DNA of 64,000 nucleotides, taken from assembly GCA_937928775.1 (NCBI GenBank), contig CALFVI010000038.1, forward strand, positions 1 to 64,000. Reading direction: 5' to 3'. The position numbers were made by a program, and so were the translations under genes. The notes beneath the pieces are model-generated. The model saw nothing but the letters and a program-made list of their open reading frames with translations. It ran no database searches and was not told the origin of the DNA. Origin of the DNA: an uncultured Elioraea sp. (lineage in GTDB: Bacteria; Pseudomonadota; Alphaproteobacteria; Acetobacterales; Acetobacteraceae). The stretch's first letter is position 1. Every line of letters starts with the position of its first letter. Of the stretch, positions 10,144 to 18,717 are shown in pieces.

Positions 10144-11265
10144 ATGACCCGTCGCACCCGTCGACTTCCGTCAGACCGCAAGCTGATCGATCTCGGCCTG
10201 CAGGGCGGAGGCGCGCACGGCGCCTTCACTTGGGGGGTGCTGGACCGACTGCTGGTCGATGACGGTATCGAGATCGACGGCATCAGCGGCACGTCGGCGG
10301 GGGCGATGAACGCCGTCGTGCTGGCGGACGGGCTCGCGCGCGGCGGGCGCGAGGGCGCGCGCGAACGCCTCGCCCTGTTCTGGCGGCGCGTGAGCGACGC
10401 CGCCCGCTTCTCCCCCATCCAACGCACGCCGCTCGATCATCTGCTCGGCCGCTGGACCCTCGACGCCTCGCCGGGCTTCCTCGCCCTCGACCTGATGAGC
10501 CGGCTCGTTTCACCCTACGAGTTCAACCCGCTCGGATTCAACCCTCTGCGCGACATCGTCGCCGAGGTGGTCGATTTCGACCGCGTGCGTTCGTGCGAGG
10601 CGGTGCAGGTCTTCGTCACCGCCACGCACGTGCCAACAGGACGGCCGCGCACCTTCGCGGGGCCGGAGATCACGCTCGAGGCGGTGATGGCCTCGGCTTG
10701 CCTTCCCTTTCTGTTCCACGCCGTCGAAATCGACGGCGAGCCCTACTGGGACGGCGGCTTCATGGGCAACCCGGTGCTGCATCCGCTCGTTGAACGCACC
10801 GATGCGCGCGACCTCATCGTGGTGCAGATCAACCCGCTCCTCCGCCCCGGCACGCCGAAGACGGCACGCGACATCCTCAATCGCGTCAACGAGATCAGTT
10901 TCAACTCGGCCCTGCTAAACAGCATCCGCACCATCCTGCTTCTGAAGGAACTGGCCGGAGAGGCGGGCTTTGCCGATGAACGCCTCTCCCACCTGATGCT
11001 CCATCGCATCCATGCCGAGGAGGAGATGGCCGAACTCGGCGTATCGTCGAAGTTGAACGCGGAGTGGCCCTTCCTCCAACACCTGCACGATGTCGGCTGG
11101 CGTGCCGCCGACCGTTTCCTCGCCGAACACCGCGACGATCTCGGCGTGCGCTCGACCTATCCGCTCGAGCATGTGCTGTGGGGTGTCGATCGCGTCATGC
11201 GCGCCGCGGCTGAAGCCGCCTGCACGGCTGAGGACGAGACGACCGATCAGTCAGGGGTGCGATGA
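10144..11265 (+). CDS. patatin-like phospholipase
   Basis: This 373-residue protein belongs to the patatin family of Ser-Asp lipid acyl hydrolases. The three signatures are present: the oxyanion glycine loop LQGGGAHGAF near residues 18-27, the nucleophile elbow GTSAG near 49-53, and the catalytic DGG in WDGGFMGNP near 202. There is no signal peptide, so it acts in the cytoplasm or at the inner face of the membrane. Its stop overlaps the ATG of the GntP permease by 4 bases, so the two are co-translated, though I see no obvious functional link. The length is close to the family norm for bacterial single-domain patatins. The natural lipid substrate cannot be told from sequence. Confidence 0.9.
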   Translation: MTRRTRRLPSDRKLIDLGLQGGGAHGAFTWGVLDRLLVDDGIEIDGISGTSAGAMNAVVLADGLARGGREGARERLALFWRRVSDAARFSPIQRTPLDHLLGRWTLDASPGFLALDLMSRLVSPYEFNPLGFNPLRDIVAEVVDFDRVRSCEAVQVFVTATHVPTGRPRTFAGPEITLEAVMASACLPFLFHAVEIDGEPYWDGGFMGNPVLHPLVERTDARDLIVVQINPLLRPGTPKTARDILNRVNEISFNSALLNSIRTILLLKELAGEAGFADERLSHLMLHRIHAEEEMAELGVSSKLNAEWPFLQHLHDVGWRAADRFLAEHRDDLGVRSTYPLEHVLWGVDRVMRAAAEAACTAEDETTDQSGVR

Positions 11266-12719
11266 TCGGCATCCTCGGCATCGTTCTGTCGCTGGGCCTG
11301 CTCATCCTTCTCGCTTTCCGCGGCTTGACCGTCCTTCTGGTCGCTCCAGCCATGGCGGTGCTCGCTGCCGCCTTTGACGGCGGCATGCCGCTGCTTGCCA
11401 CCTACACGCAGATCTTCATGCGCGCGGCGGCCGACTTCATCGCGCAGTTCTTTCCGCTCTTTCTGCTCGGTGCCGTGTTCGGCAAGCTGATGGAGGACAC
11501 GGGCAGCGCTGAGGCTCTGGCCCGCGGCCTGGTGGCGAAACTGGGGGCGGAGCGCTCCATGCTCGCCGTCGTGCTCGCTTGTGCCGTGCTCACCTATGGC
11601 GGCGTGTCGCTGTTCGTCGTCGCCTTCGCCGTCTACCCGATCGCCGCCGCCCTCTTCCGCCAAGCCGACATCCCGAAACGGCTCATGCCCGCCGCCATCG
11701 CGCTCGGCTCCTTCACCTTCACCATGTCGGCCCTTCCCGGCACGCCGGCGATCCAGAATGCGATCCCGATGCCGTTTTTTGGCACCACCGCCTTCGCTGC
11801 CCCGGGGCTCGGTATCATCACCGCGTTGGTGATGCTCGCCTTCGGCCTCGCGTGGCTGACTTGGCGCGAACGCAGCCTGAAGGCGAAGGGCGAAGGGTAC
11901 GGCGCGGCCGATGGCGAGCGGGTCAAGCCAGACAAACGCCTGCGCGAAGCCGCGCAGGATGAGGGGTTCGACCTGATGGAGATCGGCGACCACCCCGCCC
12001 CTGCCGGCACGCCCCTTCCGCGCGCCTGGCTTGCCGGCCTGCCGGTGGTGCTGGTGGTCGCGGTCAATCTGATCGTCACCGCCTTCGTCATCCCCCGCCT
12101 CGACACGGCCTATCTTGCCGAAGCGCGCTTCGGTGCCACCGACATCGCGGCCGTGCGCGGCATCTGGGCAATCATCGCGGGGCTTCTGGTCGCGATCCTC
12201 TTCCTCATCCTTGTCAATCGTTCGCGCCTCGCTTCGCTCTCCCGCACACTGGACGACGGCGCCAACGCCTCCGCCCTGCCGATCTTCAACACCGCGTCTC
12301 TGGTCGGGTTCGGGGCGGTCATCGCCTCGCTCGGCGCCTTCGCCACTCTCCGCGATCTGGTGCTCGGCGTCGGTGGCGGCAGCGTGCTGATCAGCCTCGC
12401 CTTTGCCGCCTCGGTCCTGGCCGGCATGACCGGCTCCGCTTCAGGCGGCATGACCATCGCGCTGCACGCGCTCGGTGCGACCTATCTCGAGATGGGTCAG
12501 GCGGCCGGCATCGCGCCCGACCTTTTGCATCGCGTAACCACAGTTGCAACCGGCGTGCTGGACACGCTGCCGCACAATGGCGCCGTCATCACCCTGCTCG
12601 CCATCTGCCGCCTCAAGCACGGCGAGGCCTACGGCGACATCGCCATGACCGGGATGGTCGGCCCTCTCCTCTCCCTCGTGGTGCTGGTCGGTCTCGGCAG
12701 TCTGTTCGGCTCGTTCTAG
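11262..12719 (+). CDS. GntP-family permease
   Basis: This 485-residue membrane protein has about twelve hydrophobic segments and resembles the GntP family of proton-coupled gluconate and organic-acid importers. Characteristic stretches are FPLFLLGAVFGKLMED near residues 66-81, the glycine-rich VLTYGGVSLFVVAFAVYPIA, and FTMSALPGTPAIQNAIPMPFFG near 155-176. A hydrophilic loop of about 60 residues lies in the middle (about 205-250). It starts within the patatin stop codon (ATGA) and its own stop overlaps the end of the convergent tctA by 4 bases. The substrate is likely a small carboxylate, but gluconate itself is not supported since no kinase or dehydratase lies nearby. Confidence 0.85.
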   Translation: MIGILGIVLSLGLLILLAFRGLTVLLVAPAMAVLAAAFDGGMPLLATYTQIFMRAAADFIAQFFPLFLLGAVFGKLMEDTGSAEALARGLVAKLGAERSMLAVVLACAVLTYGGVSLFVVAFAVYPIAAALFRQADIPKRLMPAAIALGSFTFTMSALPGTPAIQNAIPMPFFGTTAFAAPGLGIITALVMLAFGLAWLTWRERSLKAKGEGYGAADGERVKPDKRLREAAQDEGFDLMEIGDHPAPAGTPLPRAWLAGLPVVLVVAVNLIVTAFVIPRLDTAYLAEARFGATDIAAVRGIWAIIAGLLVAILFLILVNRSRLASLSRTLDDGANASALPIFNTASLVGFGAVIASLGAFATLRDLVLGVGGGSVLISLAFAASVLAGMTGSASGGMTIALHALGATYLEMGQAAGIAPDLLHRVTTVATGVLDTLPHNGAVITLLAICRLKHGEAYGDIAMTGMVGPLLSLVVLVGLGSLFGSF

Positions 12720-14203
12720 CGCACTCGCTGCAGCAATCGCGGCGCGAAGAGAATGCCGGCGGCGACAAGCCAGAGGCCGAGGGCAATGGGACTTGCAAAA
12801 AGCACCAACACCTCGCCCCCGGAGAGAGCGAGCGCGCGACGGATGTTGTCTTCGATCAGGCGGCCGAGCACGAGACCAAGAAGCATCGGAAGAAGCGGTA
12901 CTCCGGCCTTTCTGCCGGCCCAGCCGAGCACACCGAAGGCGATGGCGAGGAAAAGATCGCGCACGGAGTTGTTCACCGCCCACACCCCGGAGAAGGCGCA
13001 GGCGACGACGGTTGGAGAGAGCGCCCAGGGCGGCAGCGCGAGAATCCGGATGAACAGCCCAACAAGCGGAAGATTGAGTACGAGCAGAACGACGTTGCCG
13101 ACAACGAAGGAGGCGATCAGTCCCCACACAATCTCAGGCCGCTGAATGAAGAGAAGCGGTCCTGGCGTGATGTTGTAGAGCATCAGGGCACCGAGCAGAA
13201 CGGCGGTGGTTCCCGACCCTGGAATGCCTAGCGCCAGCATGGGCACCATCGCGCCTGTCTGCGCCGCGTTGTCGGCGGTCTCCGGCGCGGCGACTCCCCG
13301 GATGTCACCAGTGCCGAACGTGCCCGTGCGATCGACGAGGCGACGCTCGAGCGTCCAGGACAGTGTCGCCGCGATTGAAGCCCCGGTTCCCGGCAACACG
13401 CCGACGACAAAGCCGACCAGAGCCGCGCGCAGCATCGTCGGCAGGGTATGCAGAATCTCTCCGATGGCGGGAAAGGAGCGTCCGAGCGGTGTCGAAACGA
13501 GCGAAACCATCGCTGCTCGCTCCTCGATGAGCGTCAGAACCTCCACAACGGCGAAGAGGCCGATGACCACGACCGTGAAGTCCACCCCATCGAGAAGTTC
13601 GAGTTCGCCGAATGTGAAGCGCTCGATGCCGGTTCCGCTGTCGGTGCCGACCGCGGAAAGCAACAGCCCGAAGGCTGCCGCCGCGATGGACTTCGCAGGG
13701 CGTGCACCGCCGACGCCTGCGAGAAGGGCGAAGGCGAAGACCATGAGAGCAACATATTCCGCCGGACCAAAGGCGAGGGCCGCGCGCGCGATCGCCGGAG
13801 CAGCGAGGATCATCAACACCGTCGCCCCCACCCCACCGATGAACGAACCGATTGCAGTGATCGACAGCGCGAGGCCACCCTCGCCGCGTCTTGCCATCGG
13901 GTAACCATCCAACGTTGTCATCACGGACGAGGGATCGCCCGGCACGTTGAGCAGGATGGCGGCGATCCGCCCACCATATCCGCCACCGTAATAGACCGCG
14001 GCAAGAACGATCAACGCGCTCTCCGGCGGCAGTTTTAGCGCATAGACGAGAGGAAGCAGGAGGGCGACCGCGTTCAGGGGCCCGATTCCCGGCAGTGCGC
14101 CGACAGCAGTGCCGACAAAGGCCCCGATCGCGGCAAGGGCGAGGTTCAGGGGGGTGAGCGCCACCGCGAAACCGGCACTGAGGGAATTGAGCGTTCCGCT
14201 CAT
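12716..14203 (-). CDS. tctA: tripartite tricarboxylate transporter, large membrane subunit TctA
   Basis: TctA is the large membrane channel of binding-protein-dependent secondary transporters for citrate and other carboxylates. The 495-residue protein has the family signatures ALPGIGPLNAVALLLPL near residues 36-52, YYGGGYGGRIAAILLNVPGDPSS near 75-97, and the repeat-half motif VGVLPGTGASIAATLSW near 258-274, with about twelve membrane helices. The ATG at 14203 overlaps the tctB stop by 4 bases. The frame stays open far upstream, but that part overlaps tctB and has no homology. Its binding protein gene, tctC, is truncated just upstream, so the channel may be idle or may use another TctC such as the intact one at 28144-29130. 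Confidence 0.93.
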   Translation of the reverse strand: MSGTLNSLSAGFAVALTPLNLALAAIGAFVGTAVGALPGIGPLNAVALLLPLVYALKLPPESALIVLAAVYYGGGYGGRIAAILLNVPGDPSSVMTTLDGYPMARRGEGGLALSITAIGSFIGGVGATVLMILAAPAIARAALAFGPAEYVALMVFAFALLAGVGGARPAKSIAAAAFGLLLSAVGTDSGTGIERFTFGELELLDGVDFTVVVIGLFAVVEVLTLIEERAAMVSLVSTPLGRSFPAIGEILHTLPTMLRAALVGFVVGVLPGTGASIAATLSWTLERRLVDRTGTFGTGDIRGVAAPETADNAAQTGAMVPMLALGIPGSGTTAVLLGALMLYNITPGPLLFIQRPEIVWGLIASFVVGNVVLLVLNLPLVGLFIRILALPPWALSPTVVACAFSGVWAVNNSVRDLFLAIAFGVLGWAGRKAGVPLLPMLLGLVLGRLIEDNIRRALALSGGEVLVLFASPIALGLWLVAAGILFAPRLLQRVR

Positions 14204-14628
14204 CCGATCACGCCCCGCGGCAGTGGGATATCGCGCCCCCGGTCGATGAGAGCCCAGAGTGCGACGGAGCCGAGGATCCCATAGGCTGCAGCCGCGATGA
14301 GGCGAGCGCCAAAGAGCAGAGCCCCGCCCGCAAGGACTGCCGCGGTCGTGGGGAGGAAACCGAGCAGGCGAAGCGTGGCGGCGTAAGCGGCCAGCCACGC
14401 GACAGCCGCCACCAGGAGAAGGAGGCACCTCAGACCCGGCCAGCGCGCGCCCTCGCGCGGAGCAAAGCCAATCGCCGCTCCGCAGAGGACGGGTGCACTC
14501 CCCGCAAAAGCGGGGAAGGCGCGCGGGCCCACGGGGTCGCCGGCGAACCGCACCTCCCACGAAACCGCCAGGAAAACCGCGGCGCCTCCGACCAGAACAA
14601 GCAGTGCGCCGACGACTCGATCCGTCAC
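14200..14628 (-). CDS. tctB: tripartite tricarboxylate transporter, small membrane subunit TctB
   Basis: TctB is the small membrane subunit that pairs with TctA. The 142-residue protein has four hydrophobic segments and the family stretch AGDPVGPRAFPAFAGSAPVLCG near residues 29-50 (the usual form is DPVGPRAFP). The start is a GTG at 14628; no ATG fits ahead of the first helix. The stop overlaps tctA by 4 bases, and the gene follows the tctC remnant after 24 bases. TctB proteins are poorly conserved, so order in the operon is the strongest evidence. Confidence 0.87.
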   Translation of the reverse strand: MTDRVVGALLVLVGGAAVFLAVSWEVRFAGDPVGPRAFPAFAGSAPVLCGAAIGFAPREGARWPGLRCLLLLVAAVAWLAAYAATLRLLGFLPTTAAVLAGGALLFGARLIAAAAYGILGSVALWALIDRGRDIPLPRGVIG

Positions 14629-14652
14629 GCCCGGTGGCCCGACGAGCCGAGG

Positions 14653-15213
14653 CTACTGCACCAAGCCAATCTCACGGAGGAGCAAGCGCATTTCGCTGAC
14701 CCTCTGGATCGCCAGCGCGGTGAAGGCGTCCCCTGTCGAGGGGAAGGCGAACAGGCCCGCCTTCACCCGTTCCTCGACGAAGCGCGAGTCTGCGGTGAGG
14801 CGCGCCATCGCCTCGACCCAGAATCGATAGGCTTCGTCAGGAGCTGCAGGCGGCATGTAAAGCACGCGCACGATCGGCCATTCCACCGCAACACCCTGTT
14901 CCCGCGCCGTCGGCACGGACGCGAACGGGCCCGGAAGACGTTCCGGTGCCAGAACGGCAAGCAGCCTGATCCCGCCGGCCTCCAGCTGGCCCTTCACCTC
15001 GGACGCATCGCCCGGGAAGACTTGGATGTGGCCGCCGAGCAAGGCCGCCATCGCCTGGCCGCCGCCCTCGAAGCTCGCGTAACGAAGCCGACGCGGGTCG
15101 ACACCGGCCGCGCGTGCAACAAGCGCGACCTTCATCCAATCCTGGCTGCCGACGGTGCCGCGTGCCCTCGATGAACCATGAACGTCTCTCCCTGCAATCA
15201 GCTCTTGCTGCCG
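14653..15213 (-). pseudogene. 5'-truncated tctC (tricarboxylate-binding protein)
   Basis: TctC is the periplasmic receptor that delivers carboxylates to TctAB. Only the second half remains here, about 186 codons of the usual 320 or so. Conserved stretches include AAGVDPRRLRYASFEGGGQA, LLGGHIQVFPGDASEV and GIRLLAVLAPERL. Homology seems to begin near QQELIAG at about 15207, directly after an in-frame TAG (15214-15216). The signal peptide and the first lobe are gone. Only about 20 bases separate the remnant from the end of the glycosyltransferase gene, so a deletion or rearrangement probably joined the two regions. Internal ATG codons (15135) could still start a fragment, but it would lack export and half of the binding cleft. 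Confidence 0.8.
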
Positions 15214-15235
15214 CTAGGGTGCGAGGAAAAGCCAC

Positions 15236-16324
15236 TCACCCTCCCCCCGCGAACAGCCGCTGGTAGCGTTCAATCATCACCCGCTCATCGAACTCCGCTT
15301 CAGCCCTCGCACGGTTCGCCTCGCCGACACTGCGCCACAGGGCTTCGTCGTTGAGTACGCGCAACATCGCCTCGGCGAGAGCGCCCTCGTCCTTAGGCAC
15401 GATCAGCGGCGCGTTCTCAGCCGCCACCATGGCACGGATGTCGCCGACATCGGTCGCGACCACTGGCAGCCGCGACGCCATGCCCTCGAGAACGCACATC
15501 GGCATCTGTTCGGTGTCAGAGGAAAGGGCGACCAGATCGAAGCGGCGATAGAACGGAGCGGGATCGGCCTGTCGCCCGTGGAAGATGACCGCTTCGGCAA
15601 TGCCGAGCTCCTGCGCGAGTCGCTCCAGTCGAGGTCGTTCCGGCCCCTCACCGACGATCTCGAGCCGCACCGGCCGCCTCGCCCGTACAATCGCGACCGC
15701 GCGCAAAAGACGTTCAAGTTTCTTCTCGGCCCGCAGCACCGCTACCGTCCCGACCACCGGCTCCGGCGGCAGCGGCGAGGGAACGCGCGGGGCGAAGCGC
15801 GCCAGATCAATGCCGTTCGGCAAATAGCGTACACGCTCGCCTGGCAAGCGCCAAACTTCACGTGCAATTCGCTCTAGAGTTCGCGAAGGCAGCACGACAG
15901 TGGCACGACGCAGGACGAGACGTCGCGTCCATACACGCCTCGCCAACTGCCGCGTGCGCTCCTCGGGCCCGAACCCGTCCTCGATGTGCACATGACGGGC
16001 GAGCGGGACGAGGTTCGCCATCGCCCACTCGATCGAGCCCCAGTTGTGGGTGACGAGGAGGTCGGGCCGCAGCGTCCGCAGCAGTTGGCGAAACCGGCGG
16101 AGATTGCCGATCGTGTCGCCCTTCGCCACGGCGGCCTCCGGAAAGGTGACAACGAGCTCGCGCGGCAGACGCTCCGCACAGTCCCGCACCCCGTCCATGG
16201 CGACAATCGCATGGCGCCACGCAGGCCCGAACGCGGCAGCGAGGCGAACGAAGCGCACCTGCGCCCCTCCGACGGTGAACGTCGGAAACACCGAAAGCAT
16301 GAGGGGCGGCTGATCGCGTGGCAT
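15236..16324 (-). CDS. glycosyltransferase family 4
   Basis: This 362-residue protein is a GT-B fold retaining glycosyltransferase of the GT4 type. The N-terminal half has the glycine motif FPTFTVGGAQVRF near residues 12-24. The C-terminal half starts with VVGTVAVLRAEKKLERLLRA and carries the donor-binding EQMPMCVLEGMASRLPVVATD near 290-310, the usual E-x7-E type site. A longer frame reaches 16543, but the ATG at 16324 begins directly before the first beta strand and an AGGAG lies upstream, at a rather long 12-base distance. It is alone between the tctC remnant and the divergent agmatinase gene, with no polysaccharide cluster nearby, so acceptor and donor are unknown. Possible roles are lipopolysaccharide or exopolysaccharide decoration. 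Confidence 0.88.
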   Translation of the reverse strand: MPRDQPPLMLSVFPTFTVGGAQVRFVRLAAAFGPAWRHAIVAMDGVRDCAERLPRELVVTFPEAAVAKGDTIGNLRRFRQLLRTLRPDLLVTHNWGSIEWAMANLVPLARHVHIEDGFGPEERTRQLARRVWTRRLVLRRATVVLPSRTLERIAREVWRLPGERVRYLPNGIDLARFAPRVPSPLPPEPVVGTVAVLRAEKKLERLLRAVAIVRARRPVRLEIVGEGPERPRLERLAQELGIAEAVIFHGRQADPAPFYRRFDLVALSSDTEQMPMCVLEGMASRLPVVATDVGDIRAMVAAENAPLIVPKDEGALAEAMLRVLNDEALWRSVGEANRARAEAEFDERVMIERYQRLFAGGG

Positions 16325-16511
16325 CGCAACTGCACTCTCCTGCGAAGCAGAGAAGCGAACGCGACCGCCCCTGTCCAGGAGCAACCGAACACCCGATGGT
16401 CCGCACGTTGCGTCGGCTTGCCGCGGCCAATTTCGCCGGTCACGATATATCCGGTCACGATCCCGAGGAACGCTGCATCGCAAGAGACCAGGAGAGGACA
16501 GAACCAGCCCC

Positions 16512-17534
16512 ATGACCGACCCGCCACCCGCCAGCACTTCCAAGGCAGAGACGCGCGCGGAACAGATCGCCCGCGTACACTACACTGAAGACGGGCGTCG
16601 GCGCTGGCCGTTCGAGGGGGTTGCAACCCTGCTCGACGCTCCGCTCGACGAGGCGGCAGCAAAGAATCCCGCAGCCTCCTCGCTCGACATCGCCCTCCTT
16701 GGCGTGCCGTTCGATCTCGGCGTCACCAATCGCCCCGGCGCACGCCTCGGGCCGCGGACGGTGCGCTCGGTCGAACGGATCGGTCCGTACGAACCCGTGC
16801 TCGATCTCGTCCCCCTTGCCCTCGCGCGCGTTGCCGACATCGGAGACATCCCCCTCCCCTCACGCTACGGGCTCGAACGCTGTCACGAGGCGATCGAGGC
16901 CTTCATCGGTCGTCTCGCGGCGGCCGGCATCCGACCACTCGTCGTCGGCGGGGACCATTCCATCACAGGGCCCATTCTGAAGGCGCTCGGCCGCGGCCGC
17001 CCCTTGGGCCTGATCCAGATCGACGCCCATGCCGACACCGCTGGCCCCCTTGAAGGCACGGGCGGGCACCATGGCGCGCCCTTCCGTGAAGCCGCCGTCG
17101 CTGGCGTTCTTGATCCGAAACGCACGATCCAGATCGGCATTCGCGGCGGCGCGACGTGGCTGTGGGAATATTCGCATGAGTCGGGCATGACCGTCGTGCC
17201 GATGCACGAGGTCGAGACGCTGGGCATCGCCGGCGTGATTGCGCGCGCGCGCGCCGTGGTCGGCGACGGCCCCTGCTATCTCTCCTTCGACATCGACGCG
17301 CTCGACCCCGCCTTCGCTCCGGGGACCGGCACGCCGGAGGTCGGTGGGTTCACGACGCGCGAGGCAATCGCGCTCCTGAGGGGCCTGGCGGGGCTCGACA
17401 TCCTTGCGGGCGACGTGGTCGAAGTGGCCCCGCAATACGACCCCACCACCGTCACCGCACAGGCCGCAGCGCAGCTCCTGTTCCAGATCCTCTGCCTGAT
17501 GGTGAAGGCCCCCTCGTTCCGCCCGCGTACCTGA
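16512..17534 (+). CDS. speB: agmatinase / ureohydrolase family enzyme
   Basis: Ureohydrolases cleave a guanidino group to urea, with two Mn ions in the active site. The 340-residue protein keeps all metal ligands: GGDHS near residue 148, DAHAD near 172, and SFDIDALDPAFAPGTGTPEVGG near 257-278. The substrate-loop form GTGTPEVGG is typical of agmatinases rather than arginases. The N-terminal extension of about 55 residues before the core is longer than in the E. coli enzyme. The reaction would be agmatine to putrescine plus urea, but relatives act on guanidinobutyrate or other guanidino acids, so the exact substrate is uncertain. It is followed by the remains of a basic-amino-acid-type ABC transporter, which may once have supplied a related substrate. 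Confidence 0.84.
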   Translation: MTDPPPASTSKAETRAEQIARVHYTEDGRRRWPFEGVATLLDAPLDEAAAKNPAASSLDIALLGVPFDLGVTNRPGARLGPRTVRSVERIGPYEPVLDLVPLALARVADIGDIPLPSRYGLERCHEAIEAFIGRLAAAGIRPLVVGGDHSITGPILKALGRGRPLGLIQIDAHADTAGPLEGTGGHHGAPFREAAVAGVLDPKRTIQIGIRGGATWLWEYSHESGMTVVPMHEVETLGIAGVIARARAVVGDGPCYLSFDIDALDPAFAPGTGTPEVGGFTTREAIALLRGLAGLDILAGDVVEVAPQYDPTTVTAQAAAQLLFQILCLMVKAPSFRPRT

Positions 17535-17572
17535 TGCGCGCTTGCGCGGCGACGGCAACGCGCTGGGCTTAA

Positions 17573-18326
<754 letters not shown>

Positions 18327-18366
18327 AGCGGAATCGTCAGAGCGGCGTCGAAGGATCAAAACCTGC

Positions 18367-18702
18367 CTACGCCACAGGCTCGGCCGTCTCTGCCCTGACC
18401 CAGGCGAGGAACTCGGCATCCCCGCCTGCTGCGGGCAGGGCAAGGATGGCAGGAAGCGAGTACGACGACAGAGCGCGAACGCATGCCGTGACGGCGGAAA
18501 GGCGCGACCGCGTGGTTTTGGCGATCAACGCGCTCTCCGCGCTTTCCTCGAGCCTGCCCTGCCAGCGGTAGATCGCCGTGTGGGAAGCGAGCACGTTGAC
18601 GCACGCGGCGAGCCGTTGCTCGACGAGCGTGCGGCCGATGCGCTTTGCCTCTTCCGCGGTCGCCGCAGTGACGTAGACGAGCAGAACCTCATTCTCCCCC
18701 AT
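18367..18702 (-). CDS. cutA: CutA1 divalent-cation tolerance family protein
   Basis: CutA1 proteins form very stable trimers with a ferredoxin-like fold and bind divalent metals; their role in the cell is still unclear. The 111-residue protein carries the family stretches VYVTAATAEEAKRIGRTLVE near 9-28, RLAACVNV with the conserved Cys, and YRWQGRLEESAESALIAKT near 45-63. The ATG at 18702 has GAGAGG a short distance upstream. The gene sits 15 bases downstream of alaS on the same strand and is probably co-transcribed with it. The length matches the family. Confidence 0.93.
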   Translation of the reverse strand: MGENEVLLVYVTAATAEEAKRIGRTLVEQRLAACVNVLASHTAIYRWQGRLEESAESALIAKTTRSRLSAVTACVRALSSYSLPAILALPAAGGDAEFLAWVRAETAEPVA

Positions 18703-18717
18703 CGCGGTCGCCTCTCC

